Assembly: GCA_017513085.1 (NCBI GenBank)
Contig: JAFWDK010000012.1
Span: 1-64,000, forward strand
Origin: Clostridiales bacterium
GTDB taxonomy: Bacteria > Bacillota > Clostridia > Saccharofermentanales > Saccharofermentanaceae
DNA length: 64,000 nt
Direction: 5' to 3'
How positions within the stretch are numbered: the first letter of the stretch is position 1; every line of letters begins with the position of its first letter. Made by a program: the position numbers and the translations under genes. Of the stretch, positions 51,043 to 59,991 are shown piece after piece. The notes under the pieces are model-generated. The model saw only the letters and a program-made list of their open reading frames with translations. It made no database searches and was not told the origin of the DNA.

Positions 51043-53781
51043 ATGCTTCTGGATGTAAAAGACGCGCAGCGGATCCTTCTGGGTATTTATTTTGTCGTAT
51101 GCATATTCTTCCTGATCGTTTCAGCGTCCATTATGCAGTATCCACTGTACTTTTCGCTTTACTGCCTGATCTCGCCGATCGTTGCTTTCCTTCTGACGAG
51201 GATCGCCAGGACGAATCTTAAGTTCCAGAAGTACATGATGACCACGTTCTTCCTGGCCATTATCGTGCTTTACGGTATCTACTACAAGAATCCGGGTACG
51301 ATCCAGGATGGTTTTATCACGGTAGCCTGTATCGTGTCTTTGTACTTCGACTTCAGTATCAACCTGTACTGCCTGTTCTTCACGGCTTTGTACTACGCAT
51401 TCTGGATCGTCTTCGACTATACGCTCCTGACCAACTCCCTGATGACCATGGGTTCGCTGGAACTGGCGGTCCGTATCACGATCCTTCTGGTCTCCCAGGT
51501 ATTCCTGATGTGCCTGGTTTCGTTTATCAACCGGTCGCGACAGTCTCTGGTGGATAAGTCCAGAAGTACCGAAGATCTTCTCCAGATCGTTGAAATCAAG
51601 AAGAAAGAAGCGGTGGCGGCTTCCCAGACCAAGGCGGACTTCCTGGCCAGCATGTCCCATGAGATCCGAACTCCGATGAATGCTATCGTCGGTATGACCG
51701 AGATGATCCTTCGTGATGACATTAACCCGAGCGTCCGTGAGAATGCCCGAAACATCAAGAGTGCAGGTAATTCCTTGCTCTCCATCGTGAACGATATCCT
51801 GGATTTCTCCAAGATCGAATCCGGTAAGATGGAGATCATCAACGTCAGATACCAGCTGACTTCGGTCATTAACGATATCATCAATATCATTAATGTCAGA
51901 ATTGCCGACAAGAACCTCGACCTGGTCGTCGATGTGGATCCTAATATTCCGGCGGAAATGGTGGGCGATGAGATCCGTCTGCGCCAGATCCTCCTGAATC
52001 TTCTGAATAACGCCGTGAAGTTTACTTCACAGGGCCATATCGGTCTTCGCGTTTCGCATCGGGCACTGACCAATGATATGTGCCTGCTGCATTTCGATGT
52101 TTACGATACAGGCTCCGGTATCCGTGAGGAAGACAAGCAGCGCCTGTTCAACAGTTTCCAGCGTCTGGACACCCGGCAGAACCGTTCCATCGAGGGAACA
52201 GGTCTCGGCCTTTCGATCTGTAAGCAGCTCCTTGACCTTATGGGCGGCACGATCTCGGTGCAGAGTACTTACGGAAAGGGCAGTACGTTCTCGTTCGAAC
52301 TGCATCAGTTCATCGTCCGTGCCCAGCCGATGTCGAGCATCCCGGATGCCAAGAGAGAACACGTATTCTATCTTGACGACAAGCCGATCTACAGAGAATC
52401 TGCCAGATTGGATCTGCAGCGCCTCGGCGTTTCGGCCCGCTTTGCAACGGATATCTTCGATCTGGACAAGAACTCGAATGCCAAGTATTCCTACTTCTTC
52501 GTATCCCGCGATCTTTTCGACGCAAACAGCCAGAAACTGCGTGCTTTTGCCAGAGAACACGGTGATCCGAAGATCGTCATCATGATCGACCCGACCCAGC
52601 TGGCGACCGGCTACAAGGACGTTCTGGTCGTCCGCCGTCCGGTTTATTCGGCGGTATTTGCTTCCGTTCTCCGTGACAAGCCGATCGAGTCTCTCGAAAC
52701 CAACGAGTTCCACGAGAGCTTCATCGCGCCGGAGGTCAGCATCCTCGTGGTCGATGACAACGCCGTAAACCTGAAGGTCGTTAAGGGCCTTCTTGAGCCG
52801 TATCAGATGCACGTGACCACGGCGAACAGCGGCTCGCGCTGCCTACAGATCCTGAAGGAAGAAGGCCAGCGATTCCACCTGATCTTTATGGATCACATGA
52901 TGCCGGAACTCGATGGTATCGATACTTTGCGCCTCATCCGGAATACCGATGATCCGTATTTTAAGAATGTGCCGGTCATCGCGCTTACGGCCAACGCGGT
53001 CAGCGGTGTCCAGGATATGTTCATGAAGGAAGGTTTCCAGGGCTATGTTTCCAAGCCGATCGAGCTGGCTCAGCTGGAAAAAGCACTGAAGAACAATCTT
53101 CCGGAGGATCTGATCATCAAGAAGCAGGTGGCGGCGGCGGTGACTACGCCGAAGGCCGGCGAGGGCGAGATGCAGCTTCGTGGTGTGGATTGCGCGCGTG
53201 GTCTTTTGAACTGTGGAAATAACCTTGATAACTATCTGAGCCTGTTGAAGGTCGTATATGAGGATGGTGTCGTGAAACTGGACCGTATCCGTGAACTGGC
53301 GGAACAGAAGAACTACAATGAATACGGTATCGAGGTGCACGCCCTGAAGAGTGTCGCCGCATCGATCGGCGCGCAAGAGCTTTCGGATCAGGCTAAGGAA
53401 CACGAATTTGCCAACTATGACGGGCATTTTGATTTCATCGATGCGAACTATCAGGACCTTCTGGTGAATTACAGTTCGCTTCTGGACGATATCGCCATTG
53501 AGCTGAAGGCTCGTGGTGTCATGAATACGGTAGATAAGACAGAAAATGACGGACAGCCGAAGCCGGAGATCCCGGAGGAAACTTTCCGTCAGGCGCTCGT
53601 CGAGATGCGTAGATCGGTAGAGGATTTCGATGCGGATGTGGCCATGGAGAAACTGGATTGGATCCTTGGCTTCGAGGTCGGGGAGCAGCGTACGCTTGCG
53701 CTCCGTCGTATCCGGAATCTCTTGAACGACTTCCAGTATGATGATGCGGTTTCTGCTATAGATAAGATCCTGGAGTTGTGA
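51043..53781 (+). CDS. Membrane-bound hybrid histidine kinase (HisKA-HATPase-pseudoREC-REC-Hpt)
   Basis: A 912-residue phosphorelay protein starting at 51043 after GGAAGGAGGGG. Parts: six membrane helices (about 8-175), a coiled-coil linker, HisKA with H206 in SMSHEIRTPM, HATPase with NLLNNAVKF, DTGSGI and GTGLGLS, a degenerate receiver (about 425-545) with no phosphorylatable-aspartate motif, a normal receiver (about 565-685, D617 in FMDHMMPELDG and Lys in SKPI), and an Hpt domain (about 705-800, H766 in VHALKSVAAS), with a helical C-terminus. It is therefore a self-contained relay that could pass phosphate to another receiver; the REC-GGDEF protein encoded 1 bp downstream is the natural candidate. 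Confidence 0.93.
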   Translation: MLLDVKDAQRILLGIYFVVCIFFLIVSASIMQYPLYFSLYCLISPIVAFLLTRIARTNLKFQKYMMTTFFLAIIVLYGIYYKNPGTIQDGFITVACIVSLYFDFSINLYCLFFTALYYAFWIVFDYTLLTNSLMTMGSLELAVRITILLVSQVFLMCLVSFINRSRQSLVDKSRSTEDLLQIVEIKKKEAVAASQTKADFLASMSHEIRTPMNAIVGMTEMILRDDINPSVRENARNIKSAGNSLLSIVNDILDFSKIESGKMEIINVRYQLTSVINDIINIINVRIADKNLDLVVDVDPNIPAEMVGDEIRLRQILLNLLNNAVKFTSQGHIGLRVSHRALTNDMCLLHFDVYDTGSGIREEDKQRLFNSFQRLDTRQNRSIEGTGLGLSICKQLLDLMGGTISVQSTYGKGSTFSFELHQFIVRAQPMSSIPDAKREHVFYLDDKPIYRESARLDLQRLGVSARFATDIFDLDKNSNAKYSYFFVSRDLFDANSQKLRAFAREHGDPKIVIMIDPTQLATGYKDVLVVRRPVYSAVFASVLRDKPIESLETNEFHESFIAPEVSILVVDDNAVNLKVVKGLLEPYQMHVTTANSGSRCLQILKEEGQRFHLIFMDHMMPELDGIDTLRLIRNTDDPYFKNVPVIALTANAVSGVQDMFMKEGFQGYVSKPIELAQLEKALKNNLPEDLIIKKQVAAAVTTPKAGEGEMQLRGVDCARGLLNCGNNLDNYLSLLKVVYEDGVVKLDRIRELAEQKNYNEYGIEVHALKSVAASIGAQELSDQAKEHEFANYDGHFDFIDANYQDLLVNYSSLLDDIAIELKARGVMNTVDKTENDGQPKPEIPEETFRQALVEMRRSVEDFDADVAMEKLDWILGFEVGEQRTLALRRIRNLLNDFQYDDAVSAIDKILEL

Positions 53782-53782
53782 T

Positions 53783-55165
53783 ATGGGCGAAGAAAAGAAA
53801 GACATGAAGACGATTTTAGTGGTGGATGACAGCAAGGCGAATCTTACCCTTTCCAAACAGGCTTTAGAGGAATACTATCAGGTCAGTCTCGTGATCTCCG
53901 GACAGATGGCTCTCCGTTATCTGGAGAAGAAGACGCCGGATCTGATCCTTCTGGACATCAATATGCCGGAGATGGACGGCAAAGAAACTCTGCGCCAGAT
54001 CCGTTCGATTGAAGAGTATAAAGATATCCCGGTCATCTTCCTTACCGCGAAGACGGACCCGGAGACTGAGGTGGAATGTCTGAAACTGGGCGCTACCGAC
54101 TTTATCGCGAAACCTTTTGTGCCGCAGGTCATGCGTTCACGTATCGCGAGGACACTTGAACTTGAGGAGTACCGGAAACAGGCGGAGAAGAAGGCGAAGA
54201 AGTTTGAGAATATTGCCTCCACCGACGCGATGACCGGACTTTGGAACCGTAATTACCTGACGACGAAGATCGACGAGAGCCTCGCGGCCGGTAAAACGGC
54301 AGCCTATCTCATTGTGGACGTGGACCACTTTAAGAGCGTCAACGATAAGCTCGGACACATTATGGGCGATAAAGTCCTGATCCGTCTGGCGCACATGATG
54401 ATGGAGTATTTCCCGAATGACACGGTGGCAAGACTCGGCGGTGACGAGTTCGTTATCTTTATCGTGGATCCGCCGGAGCACGATGTGCTCTGCGAGAAGC
54501 TGGCTTCTTTCCAGAAGACGGTCAACGAAGATCTCGAAAGAACGACGAACGGTATTGCGACATTGTCGATCGGTGTCGCACTGGCACCGCAGGATGGCGC
54601 GAATATGGATACGCTTTACGATAAGGCAGACCGTGCCCTCTATGTCGTAAAGAAGGAAAGCCGTAACAGCTTCCGTTTTTACGATTCCACACTCCCGTCC
54701 AAGCAGGCTAAGGCCGATCTGCCGAGCTCCGTGGAGGTCGATGTCCGTGTCCTGATCCAGCAGCTCAGAGAACCCGGTACGATCCGTGGCGCGTACTGGC
54801 AGGAGTATGAACCGTTCCTGTCCACTTTCCGCTTTGTTGAGAGAAGCAACTCCCGTTCGGATGAGTCCTTCTGCGTGATGCTGACGACACTTTTGAATGA
54901 AAACGGTGAGAAACTGGAAGACGATATTCTGGAGCAGAATATGGATATCCTGTACACGGCGATCCAGGATACGCTCCGAAAAGGTGATGTTTTCACCAAA
55001 TACAGCAGTTCCCAGTATGTGGTGATGCTGCCGTCCGCGAATAAAGAAGCCGGCGGACAGATCGCGGCCGAACGACTCAAGAGCTTTTTCAACGAAAAGA
55101 AGAGTCACCCGGGTGTGGTGCTCAAGACGGATCTGGCCATGATGAATATGGTGGAGCGTACATAA
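53783..55165 (+). CDS. Response regulator with GGDEF domain and a degenerate second GGDEF-like domain
   Basis: A 460-residue protein: receiver (about 8-125; D58 in LLDINMPEMDG, Lys in AKPF), helix, GGDEF domain (about 145-300) with GGDEF at 219-223, and a C-terminal domain (about 320-460). The GGDEF motif is intact, so it should make cyclic di-GMP when phosphorylated. There is no RxxD inhibitory site just upstream. The C-terminal domain has the shape of another cyclase (DVFTKYSSSQYVVMLP, then AAERLKSFF) in which the GGDEF position reads S-S-S-Q-Y, so it is degenerate. ATG at 53783 lies 1 bp after the hybrid kinase. Confidence 0.9.
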   Translation: MGEEKKDMKTILVVDDSKANLTLSKQALEEYYQVSLVISGQMALRYLEKKTPDLILLDINMPEMDGKETLRQIRSIEEYKDIPVIFLTAKTDPETEVECLKLGATDFIAKPFVPQVMRSRIARTLELEEYRKQAEKKAKKFENIASTDAMTGLWNRNYLTTKIDESLAAGKTAAYLIVDVDHFKSVNDKLGHIMGDKVLIRLAHMMMEYFPNDTVARLGGDEFVIFIVDPPEHDVLCEKLASFQKTVNEDLERTTNGIATLSIGVALAPQDGANMDTLYDKADRALYVVKKESRNSFRFYDSTLPSKQAKADLPSSVEVDVRVLIQQLREPGTIRGAYWQEYEPFLSTFRFVERSNSRSDESFCVMLTTLLNENGEKLEDDILEQNMDILYTAIQDTLRKGDVFTKYSSSQYVVMLPSANKEAGGQIAAERLKSFFNEKKSHPGVVLKTDLAMMNMVERT

Positions 55166-55171
55166 TATTTG

Positions 55172-55180
55172 TGGTAAAAT
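55172..55180 (+). promoter_or_regulatory. Putative extended -10 promoter of serS
   Basis: TGGTAAAAT (TG plus TAAAAT) lies 36 bp upstream of the serS start. There is no convincing -35 box. No T-box-like leader is visible; the distance is too short. Confidence 0.35.
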
Positions 55181-55215
55181 TATAAAGTTATTCAAAATGA
55201 TGGAGGCGAGAAGCA

Positions 55216-56505
55216 ATGCTCGACATTAAATTTGTCCGTGCGAACCCGGATGTTGTAAAGGAAAACATTAAGAAGAAATTCCAGGATGAGAAACTCCCGT
55301 TGGTGGATGAGGTCATCGAATACGATAAGCAGCTGCGTGAGGCGAAGACCCGTGTGGAATATCTCCGTAGCCAGAGAAATGCGATCAGTAAGCAGATCGG
55401 TATGCTGATGGGTCAGGGCAAGAAGGACGAGGCCGAGGAAGCCAAGAAGCAGGTTGCGGAAATGGCGGACGAGATGGCTGCCCTCGATGTGAAAGAGCAG
55501 GAGCTGACCGAGAAGGTCAAGAAGATCATGATGGTGATTCCGAACATTATCGACGATTCCGTGCCGGTTGGTAAGGATGACAGCGAGAATGTCGAGAACG
55601 AGCGTTTCGGCGAGCCGGTCGTTCCGGATTTTGAGATCCCGTATCACGTGGATATCATGGAGAGATTCGACGGCATCGATCTGGATGCGGCCAGAAAGAC
55701 TTCCGGAAACGGTTTTTACTATCTCAAGGGCGATATCGCCAGACTTCATTCCGCGATCCTTTCTTATGCAAGAGATTTCATGATCGATCGTGGATTTACC
55801 TACTATGTACCGCCGTTCATGATCCGTTCCGCAGTAGTAAACGGTGTTATGAGCTTTTCTGAGATGGAGAACATGATGTATAAGATCGAAGGCGAGGATC
55901 TCTACCTGATCGGTACTTCCGAGCATTCCATGATCGGAAAGTTCATCGATACGATGCTTGACGAAGCAGATCTTCCGCAGACATTGACATCCTATTCTCC
56001 TTGCTTCCGTAAGGAAGTCGGTGCGCACGGCATCGAGGAGAGAGGCGTATACCGTATCCATCAGTTTGAAAAGCAGGAGATGATCGTTGTCTGCAAGCCG
56101 GAAGAGAGCATGGACTGGTATAACAAACTTTGGAAGAACACTGTGGATTTCTTCCGCAGCATGGATATTCCGGTTAGAACGCTGGAGTGCTGCTCGGGTG
56201 ACCTGGCCGATCTTAAGGTCAAGTCCTGTGACGTTGAGGCATGGTCTCCGCGTCAGAAGAAGTATTTCGAGGTCGGAAGCTGCTCGAACTTAGGTGATGC
56301 GCAGGCTCGCCGTCTCGGTATCCGTGTCAAGAATAAAGAGAAGGGCAACTATCTGCCGCATACTCTGAATAATACAGTTGTAGCTCCGCCGCGTATGCTG
56401 ATCGCATTCCTGGAGAACAACCTCAATGCTGACGGTTCTGTCAACATCCCGCAGCCGCTGCGTATGTACATGGGCGGCAAGGAGAAGATCGAAGTCAAGA
56501 AGTGA
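55216..56505 (+). CDS. serS: Seryl-tRNA synthetase
   Basis: A 429-residue class II aminoacyl-tRNA synthetase. The N-terminal helical hairpin arm (about 25-100; YDKQLREAKTRVEYLRSQRN) that grips tRNA-Ser is present; the catalytic part has motif 2 (PCFRKEVGAHGIEERGVYRIHQFEK) split over its loop, and motif 3 (NNTVVAPPRMLIAFLEN). Length is normal. Strong GGAGG ribosome binding site. It stands between signalling genes and a membrane-anchored protein with no clear operon partner. It is the only visible translation-related gene of the window. Confidence 0.98.
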   Translation: MLDIKFVRANPDVVKENIKKKFQDEKLPLVDEVIEYDKQLREAKTRVEYLRSQRNAISKQIGMLMGQGKKDEAEEAKKQVAEMADEMAALDVKEQELTEKVKKIMMVIPNIIDDSVPVGKDDSENVENERFGEPVVPDFEIPYHVDIMERFDGIDLDAARKTSGNGFYYLKGDIARLHSAILSYARDFMIDRGFTYYVPPFMIRSAVVNGVMSFSEMENMMYKIEGEDLYLIGTSEHSMIGKFIDTMLDEADLPQTLTSYSPCFRKEVGAHGIEERGVYRIHQFEKQEMIVVCKPEESMDWYNKLWKNTVDFFRSMDIPVRTLECCSGDLADLKVKSCDVEAWSPRQKKYFEVGSCSNLGDAQARRLGIRVKNKEKGNYLPHTLNNTVVAPPRMLIAFLENNLNADGSVNIPQPLRMYMGGKEKIEVKK

Positions 56506-56564
56506 TCGGACGATCTGACCTTACGAAGAGCAGTTGACGAAAGAAGAGGACGAAGGCATAGAAG

Positions 56565-57605
56565 ATGCGGAACAATAAGAAGTTTATTATCGGATTTGTC
56601 ATATTTGACGCGCTCCTGATCATCGGGATCGTGTTATATATCGTCATCGCCAATCCTTTCAGCGACAGTGTCGCGCCTTCCGTGACACCGACAACGAAGA
56701 CGACGACGCCTGCCGAATCCGGTACGGGCTCGAAGAAGAAGGGCGCGCTTTCCAAAGTGGAAGAACTGAGTATGGAATCCATGCAGGTCATGACACAGGA
56801 ACCGGCTCTGATGGGCCTTCGTGAAGAAGCCAACCGCACCGAAGATGGCCTTTACTATACCGACTATCTCGGTTATACCGAATCGGATGTGGACGGTGAC
56901 GGCGAGAACGAGTACTTCTCCATCAGCCTCGATGATCACAGTGAATCTTTCTATGTCCTGGCCAGAAAGGGCGATAAGGTCGTCGACTATGTCGTGCCCG
57001 GCACGGAGTATTCTTTTAACGATGCCTATGGCGCCAAGGTCTGCAAAGGCGAACTTCGCGGATTTACGGTCGATCTGAACAGTTCCGACAAGTACACCGA
57101 GATCGGTGTGATCCTTATGCGTGATAACTGGAAAGAGTATGACACGATCATCGCGAGATTTGACGGCGAGAAGATCTATGCGTCCCGCGTGCACGGATTC
57201 CTTTCCGGATTGTCGGATTCATCTAGCGTGCAATTTGCTACATATGATACTATATATGGTATACATAAACTTTATCGGAATTACTCGATCGTGGACGATA
57301 CGGATTTCTTAAGCCCGCAGGGCGATTACTTCGCCGAACTGAATGTGGAGCGCACGTCGTATCTGCACAATCTGGATTTCGAGATCACATGCACGAACCT
57401 TAAGGGTGAACAGATCACATTGAAGCCGGGAACGTCCTTTTACTGGGGAAGAACGGACAATGCGACTTTTGTGGACATGATCTCTACGGACGGATATGTT
57501 TACCGCTTGCCGGTCCGTGAGGAGGTCGTTCACTACGATACAGGCGATCAGTCTGTATACTATCTTGGCGACAAGGTATCTTCGGATATCTACACCAAGG
57601 CTTGA
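56565..57605 (+). CDS. Membrane-anchored extracytoplasmic protein of unknown function
   Basis: A 346-residue protein with one N-terminal membrane anchor (about 8-28), a Thr/Pro/Ser-rich linker (about 36-60), and a beta-rich extracellular part. The segment ESDVDGDGENEYFSI (about 107-121) is a calcium-binding FG-GAP/VCBS-like loop, as in beta-propeller surface proteins. The C-terminal 60 residues look like a small beta barrel. I do not recognise the family. The phosphatidylserine synthase-like gene follows after 28 bp, so they may be co-transcribed. Confidence 0.65.
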   Translation: MRNNKKFIIGFVIFDALLIIGIVLYIVIANPFSDSVAPSVTPTTKTTTPAESGTGSKKKGALSKVEELSMESMQVMTQEPALMGLREEANRTEDGLYYTDYLGYTESDVDGDGENEYFSISLDDHSESFYVLARKGDKVVDYVVPGTEYSFNDAYGAKVCKGELRGFTVDLNSSDKYTEIGVILMRDNWKEYDTIIARFDGEKIYASRVHGFLSGLSDSSSVQFATYDTIYGIHKLYRNYSIVDDTDFLSPQGDYFAELNVERTSYLHNLDFEITCTNLKGEQITLKPGTSFYWGRTDNATFVDMISTDGYVYRLPVREEVVHYDTGDQSVYYLGDKVSSDIYTKA

Positions 57606-57633
57606 TTGCGAGGAAAGAAGAGGACAAAGATAC

Positions 57634-58269
57634 ATGTCGAAGTACTGTATTGGATACTATAACCGTTCTGTCGTGATGACCTATATCGGGTTGGCTTTCG
57701 CGGTGGTCGGTATCTGTTTTGCTTATGTGACGAATCTGACGTGGTCGGTCGTCTGCCTGATCGTGGCGGGCGTGACGGATATGTTCGACGGCAAGATCGC
57801 CAGAGCTTGTAAGAACCGTTCCAAGCAGGAAAAAGAATTCGGCGTGCAGATCGATTCTCTGACCGATACTGTGGCATTTGTTGTGCTTCCGGTCCTGATT
57901 TCCCTGGAGATGGGCCATCAGGGACCGATCAGCATCGCGATCAGCTGCCTGTATGTTCTGGCCGGCGTCATCCGTCTGGGATATTTTAATGTCCTCGTTG
58001 CCAATTCGGTTCCGGATCAGCCCATGAAGAACTATACCGGCCTTCCGGTAACTTCCGCGGCGATCATCTTCCCGACATTGTGGCTGATCTCCCGCTTTAT
58101 TACGAAATTTCCGACCACGATCATGTACAACGTGGTCATGTTCCTGACGGCAGTGCTTTTTGTATCGAGAATGAAGATCAGAAAGCCGAAGGGGATTGCT
58201 TACTATATCTTTACCGTCATTGCGGTCATCGGTATCGCACTTCTTTTGTACCTGCAGTATTTCCGCTAA
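57634..58269 (+). CDS. pssA: CDP-alcohol phosphatidyltransferase (probable phosphatidylserine synthase)
   Basis: A 211-residue membrane enzyme; ATG at 57634 is preceded by AGAGGA, while the longer frame from 57496 overlaps the previous gene. The CDP-OH-P signature is present: D-G-x-x-A-R followed by F-G-x-x-x-D-S-L-x-D, starting at MFDGKIAR (about 46). About six membrane helices follow. The short form with this N-terminus (YYNRSVVMTYIG) matches type II phosphatidylserine synthases of Gram-positive bacteria. It makes phosphatidylserine from CDP-diacylglycerol and serine. An alternative member of the family is possible. Confidence 0.85.
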   Translation: MSKYCIGYYNRSVVMTYIGLAFAVVGICFAYVTNLTWSVVCLIVAGVTDMFDGKIARACKNRSKQEKEFGVQIDSLTDTVAFVVLPVLISLEMGHQGPISIAISCLYVLAGVIRLGYFNVLVANSVPDQPMKNYTGLPVTSAAIIFPTLWLISRFITKFPTTIMYNVVMFLTAVLFVSRMKIRKPKGIAYYIFTVIAVIGIALLLYLQYFR

Positions 58270-58303
58270 GGTACGAGGATCTCTGTTTCAGGAGGATAGC
58301 AGA

Positions 58304-59122
58304 ATGGGTATTATCGTCGGCCTCGACATCGGAGGCAGCACTACGAAAGTAGTGGGAATGAATGGAAATAAGATCATCGGAAATCAGATCGTAAAAGCAG
58401 ACGACCCGGTTACATCCGCTTTTGGTGCGCTGGGAAAACTCATGGATTCATACTCTCTTCAGATCTCGGATATTGAGAAACTCAAGATCACAGGCGTTGG
58501 CGCTTCGTTCCCGAACGGCGATCTTCTGGGCATTCCGACGGTCCGGATCCAGGAGTTCTTCGCAACCGGACAAGGTGGTCTTTTCCTTTCCGGACTGGAG
58601 CATGCGATCGTAGTCAGCATGGGTACCGGTACGGCTTTCGTCGAGGCGACCAAAGAGGAAGTCCGTCACATCATCGGTTCCGGTGTGGGCGGAGGTACGC
58701 TGGTCGGTCTTTCCAACTGTGCCCTGAATATGCGTGATTTTGACCTGATCGTGGATCTTTCGCAGGATGGCGATCTGAAACATGTTGATCTGACCATCGG
58801 CGATATTTCCCACGCGGCGATCCCCGGTCTGACGATGGATACGACCGCTTCCAACTTCGGTAAGATGCAGGACGATGCATCCAAGTCGGATGTCGCATAC
58901 GGCCTTTTCAATCTGGTATTCCAGTCGGTCGGCACCATGGCGGTCCTGGCGGCAAGAAATGCAAACCTGAAGGATGTTGTTTTTACCGGTCAGGCGACAA
59001 AAGCACCGATGTGCGCGACTATCTACAAGGCTTTTTCCGAGTTGTATAACATTAACTTTATTGTTCCGCAGATGTCGGAGTTTGCGACCGCGATCGGCGC
59101 GGCCATTGCTTCCGAGGTTTGA
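58304..59122 (+). CDS. coaW: Type II pantothenate kinase
   Basis: A 272-residue ASKHA-fold kinase. Start at 58304 follows CAGGAGGA. The phosphate 1 motif GLDIGGSTTKVVG, the pantothenate/substrate motif TGVGASF, and phosphate 2 MGTGTAFV match type II pantothenate kinases like CoaW of staphylococci and many Clostridia. It catalyses the first step of coenzyme A synthesis and is usually not inhibited by CoA. Length is normal. Genes on either side are not CoA-related. Confidence 0.92.
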   Translation: MGIIVGLDIGGSTTKVVGMNGNKIIGNQIVKADDPVTSAFGALGKLMDSYSLQISDIEKLKITGVGASFPNGDLLGIPTVRIQEFFATGQGGLFLSGLEHAIVVSMGTGTAFVEATKEEVRHIIGSGVGGGTLVGLSNCALNMRDFDLIVDLSQDGDLKHVDLTIGDISHAAIPGLTMDTTASNFGKMQDDASKSDVAYGLFNLVFQSVGTMAVLAARNANLKDVVFTGQATKAPMCATIYKAFSELYNINFIVPQMSEFATAIGAAIASEV

Positions 59123-59127
59123 TCCTT

Positions 59128-59991
59128 ATGTCGGACGATGCGCATGCCATTTCGAAAGATACGGATCGTTCGGATAAGCGTGCACTGCGCCTTTTGAAGA
59201 GGAAGAACAGGGCATTCGAACTCGATCTTCTTCGTGGTCTGGCGATGTGTGTTATGCTTTGGATGCATACCGCCTGGGATCTGCGCTATATCTTCGGCTA
59301 TAACATTTTTTCCTGTATTGAACCGGATAACAAGATCTTCTGGGGATTCGTCCATCCGTTTTTCTTAAGCGTCTTCGTGGTGGTTTCCGGTATCTGTTGC
59401 CAGTTTTCCAAGAATAATTTCAAGCGTGCCCTGAAGCTCGGGATCATCGCGATCCTTTTTACTATCGGCACCGTAACGATCGACCATTTCCTCGATATGG
59501 GCTGTACCGTGTATTTTAATGTGCTGCATCTTCTTACGATCGGAATGTTCCTGTTCGCGATCTTTGACCATGTCGAGCAGAAGAAGACAGAGACCCGCGA
59601 CAGCCGTGGGGGAACCATGTTCCTGCTTCTCGTGCTTCTGGTCTTTTTTATCCTTACCCATGCACTTCCATATTACGATGGCATGTTTAAGACTCCATGG
59701 GTCTTTATTGTCGGACTGGAACCGGATCCGGCCTACTCGACGGCCTCGCTTCATATGGCCGACCAGATCGGCATCGTGCCGTGGCTCGGAATGTTCTTCT
59801 TCGGCGTTTTGATCGGACGCATGGCCTATAAAGAGAAGAAGACGTTCTTCCCGGGTGCGCCGAAAGCCGTCCGTGCCATCTCTTCACCGATCGAGTGGAT
59901 CGGCAGGCATTCCCTGATCATCTACCTCGTCCACCAGCCGCTCACCATGGGCATTCTGAAAGGCCTTCAGTTTCTGGGGGTGATCAAGTGA
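59128..59991 (+). CDS. DUF1624 membrane protein (heparan-alpha-glucosaminide acetyltransferase-like)
   Basis: A 287-residue protein with about seven membrane helices. The N-terminal motif FELDLLRGLAM...MLWMHTAWDL and the C-terminal IGRHSLIIYLVHQPL are hallmarks of the DUF1624/acyltransferase group, related to eukaryotic HGSNAT. It may acetylate or otherwise modify sugars of the cell surface. ATG at 59128 is preferred over a TTG at 59119. The last bases overlap the next gene (GTGA). The bacterial substrate is unknown. Confidence 0.85.
   Translation: MSDDAHAISKDTDRSDKRALRLLKRKNRAFELDLLRGLAMCVMLWMHTAWDLRYIFGYNIFSCIEPDNKIFWGFVHPFFLSVFVVVSGICCQFSKNNFKRALKLGIIAILFTIGTVTIDHFLDMGCTVYFNVLHLLTIGMFLFAIFDHVEQKKTETRDSRGGTMFLLLVLLVFFILTHALPYYDGMFKTPWVFIVGLEPDPAYSTASLHMADQIGIVPWLGMFFFGVLIGRMAYKEKKTFFPGAPKAVRAISSPIEWIGRHSLIIYLVHQPLTMGILKGLQFLGVIK

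Noticed and set aside
55181-55215. T-box leader before serS
   Set aside because: Only about 35 bp of possible leader and no T-box sequence or antiterminator.
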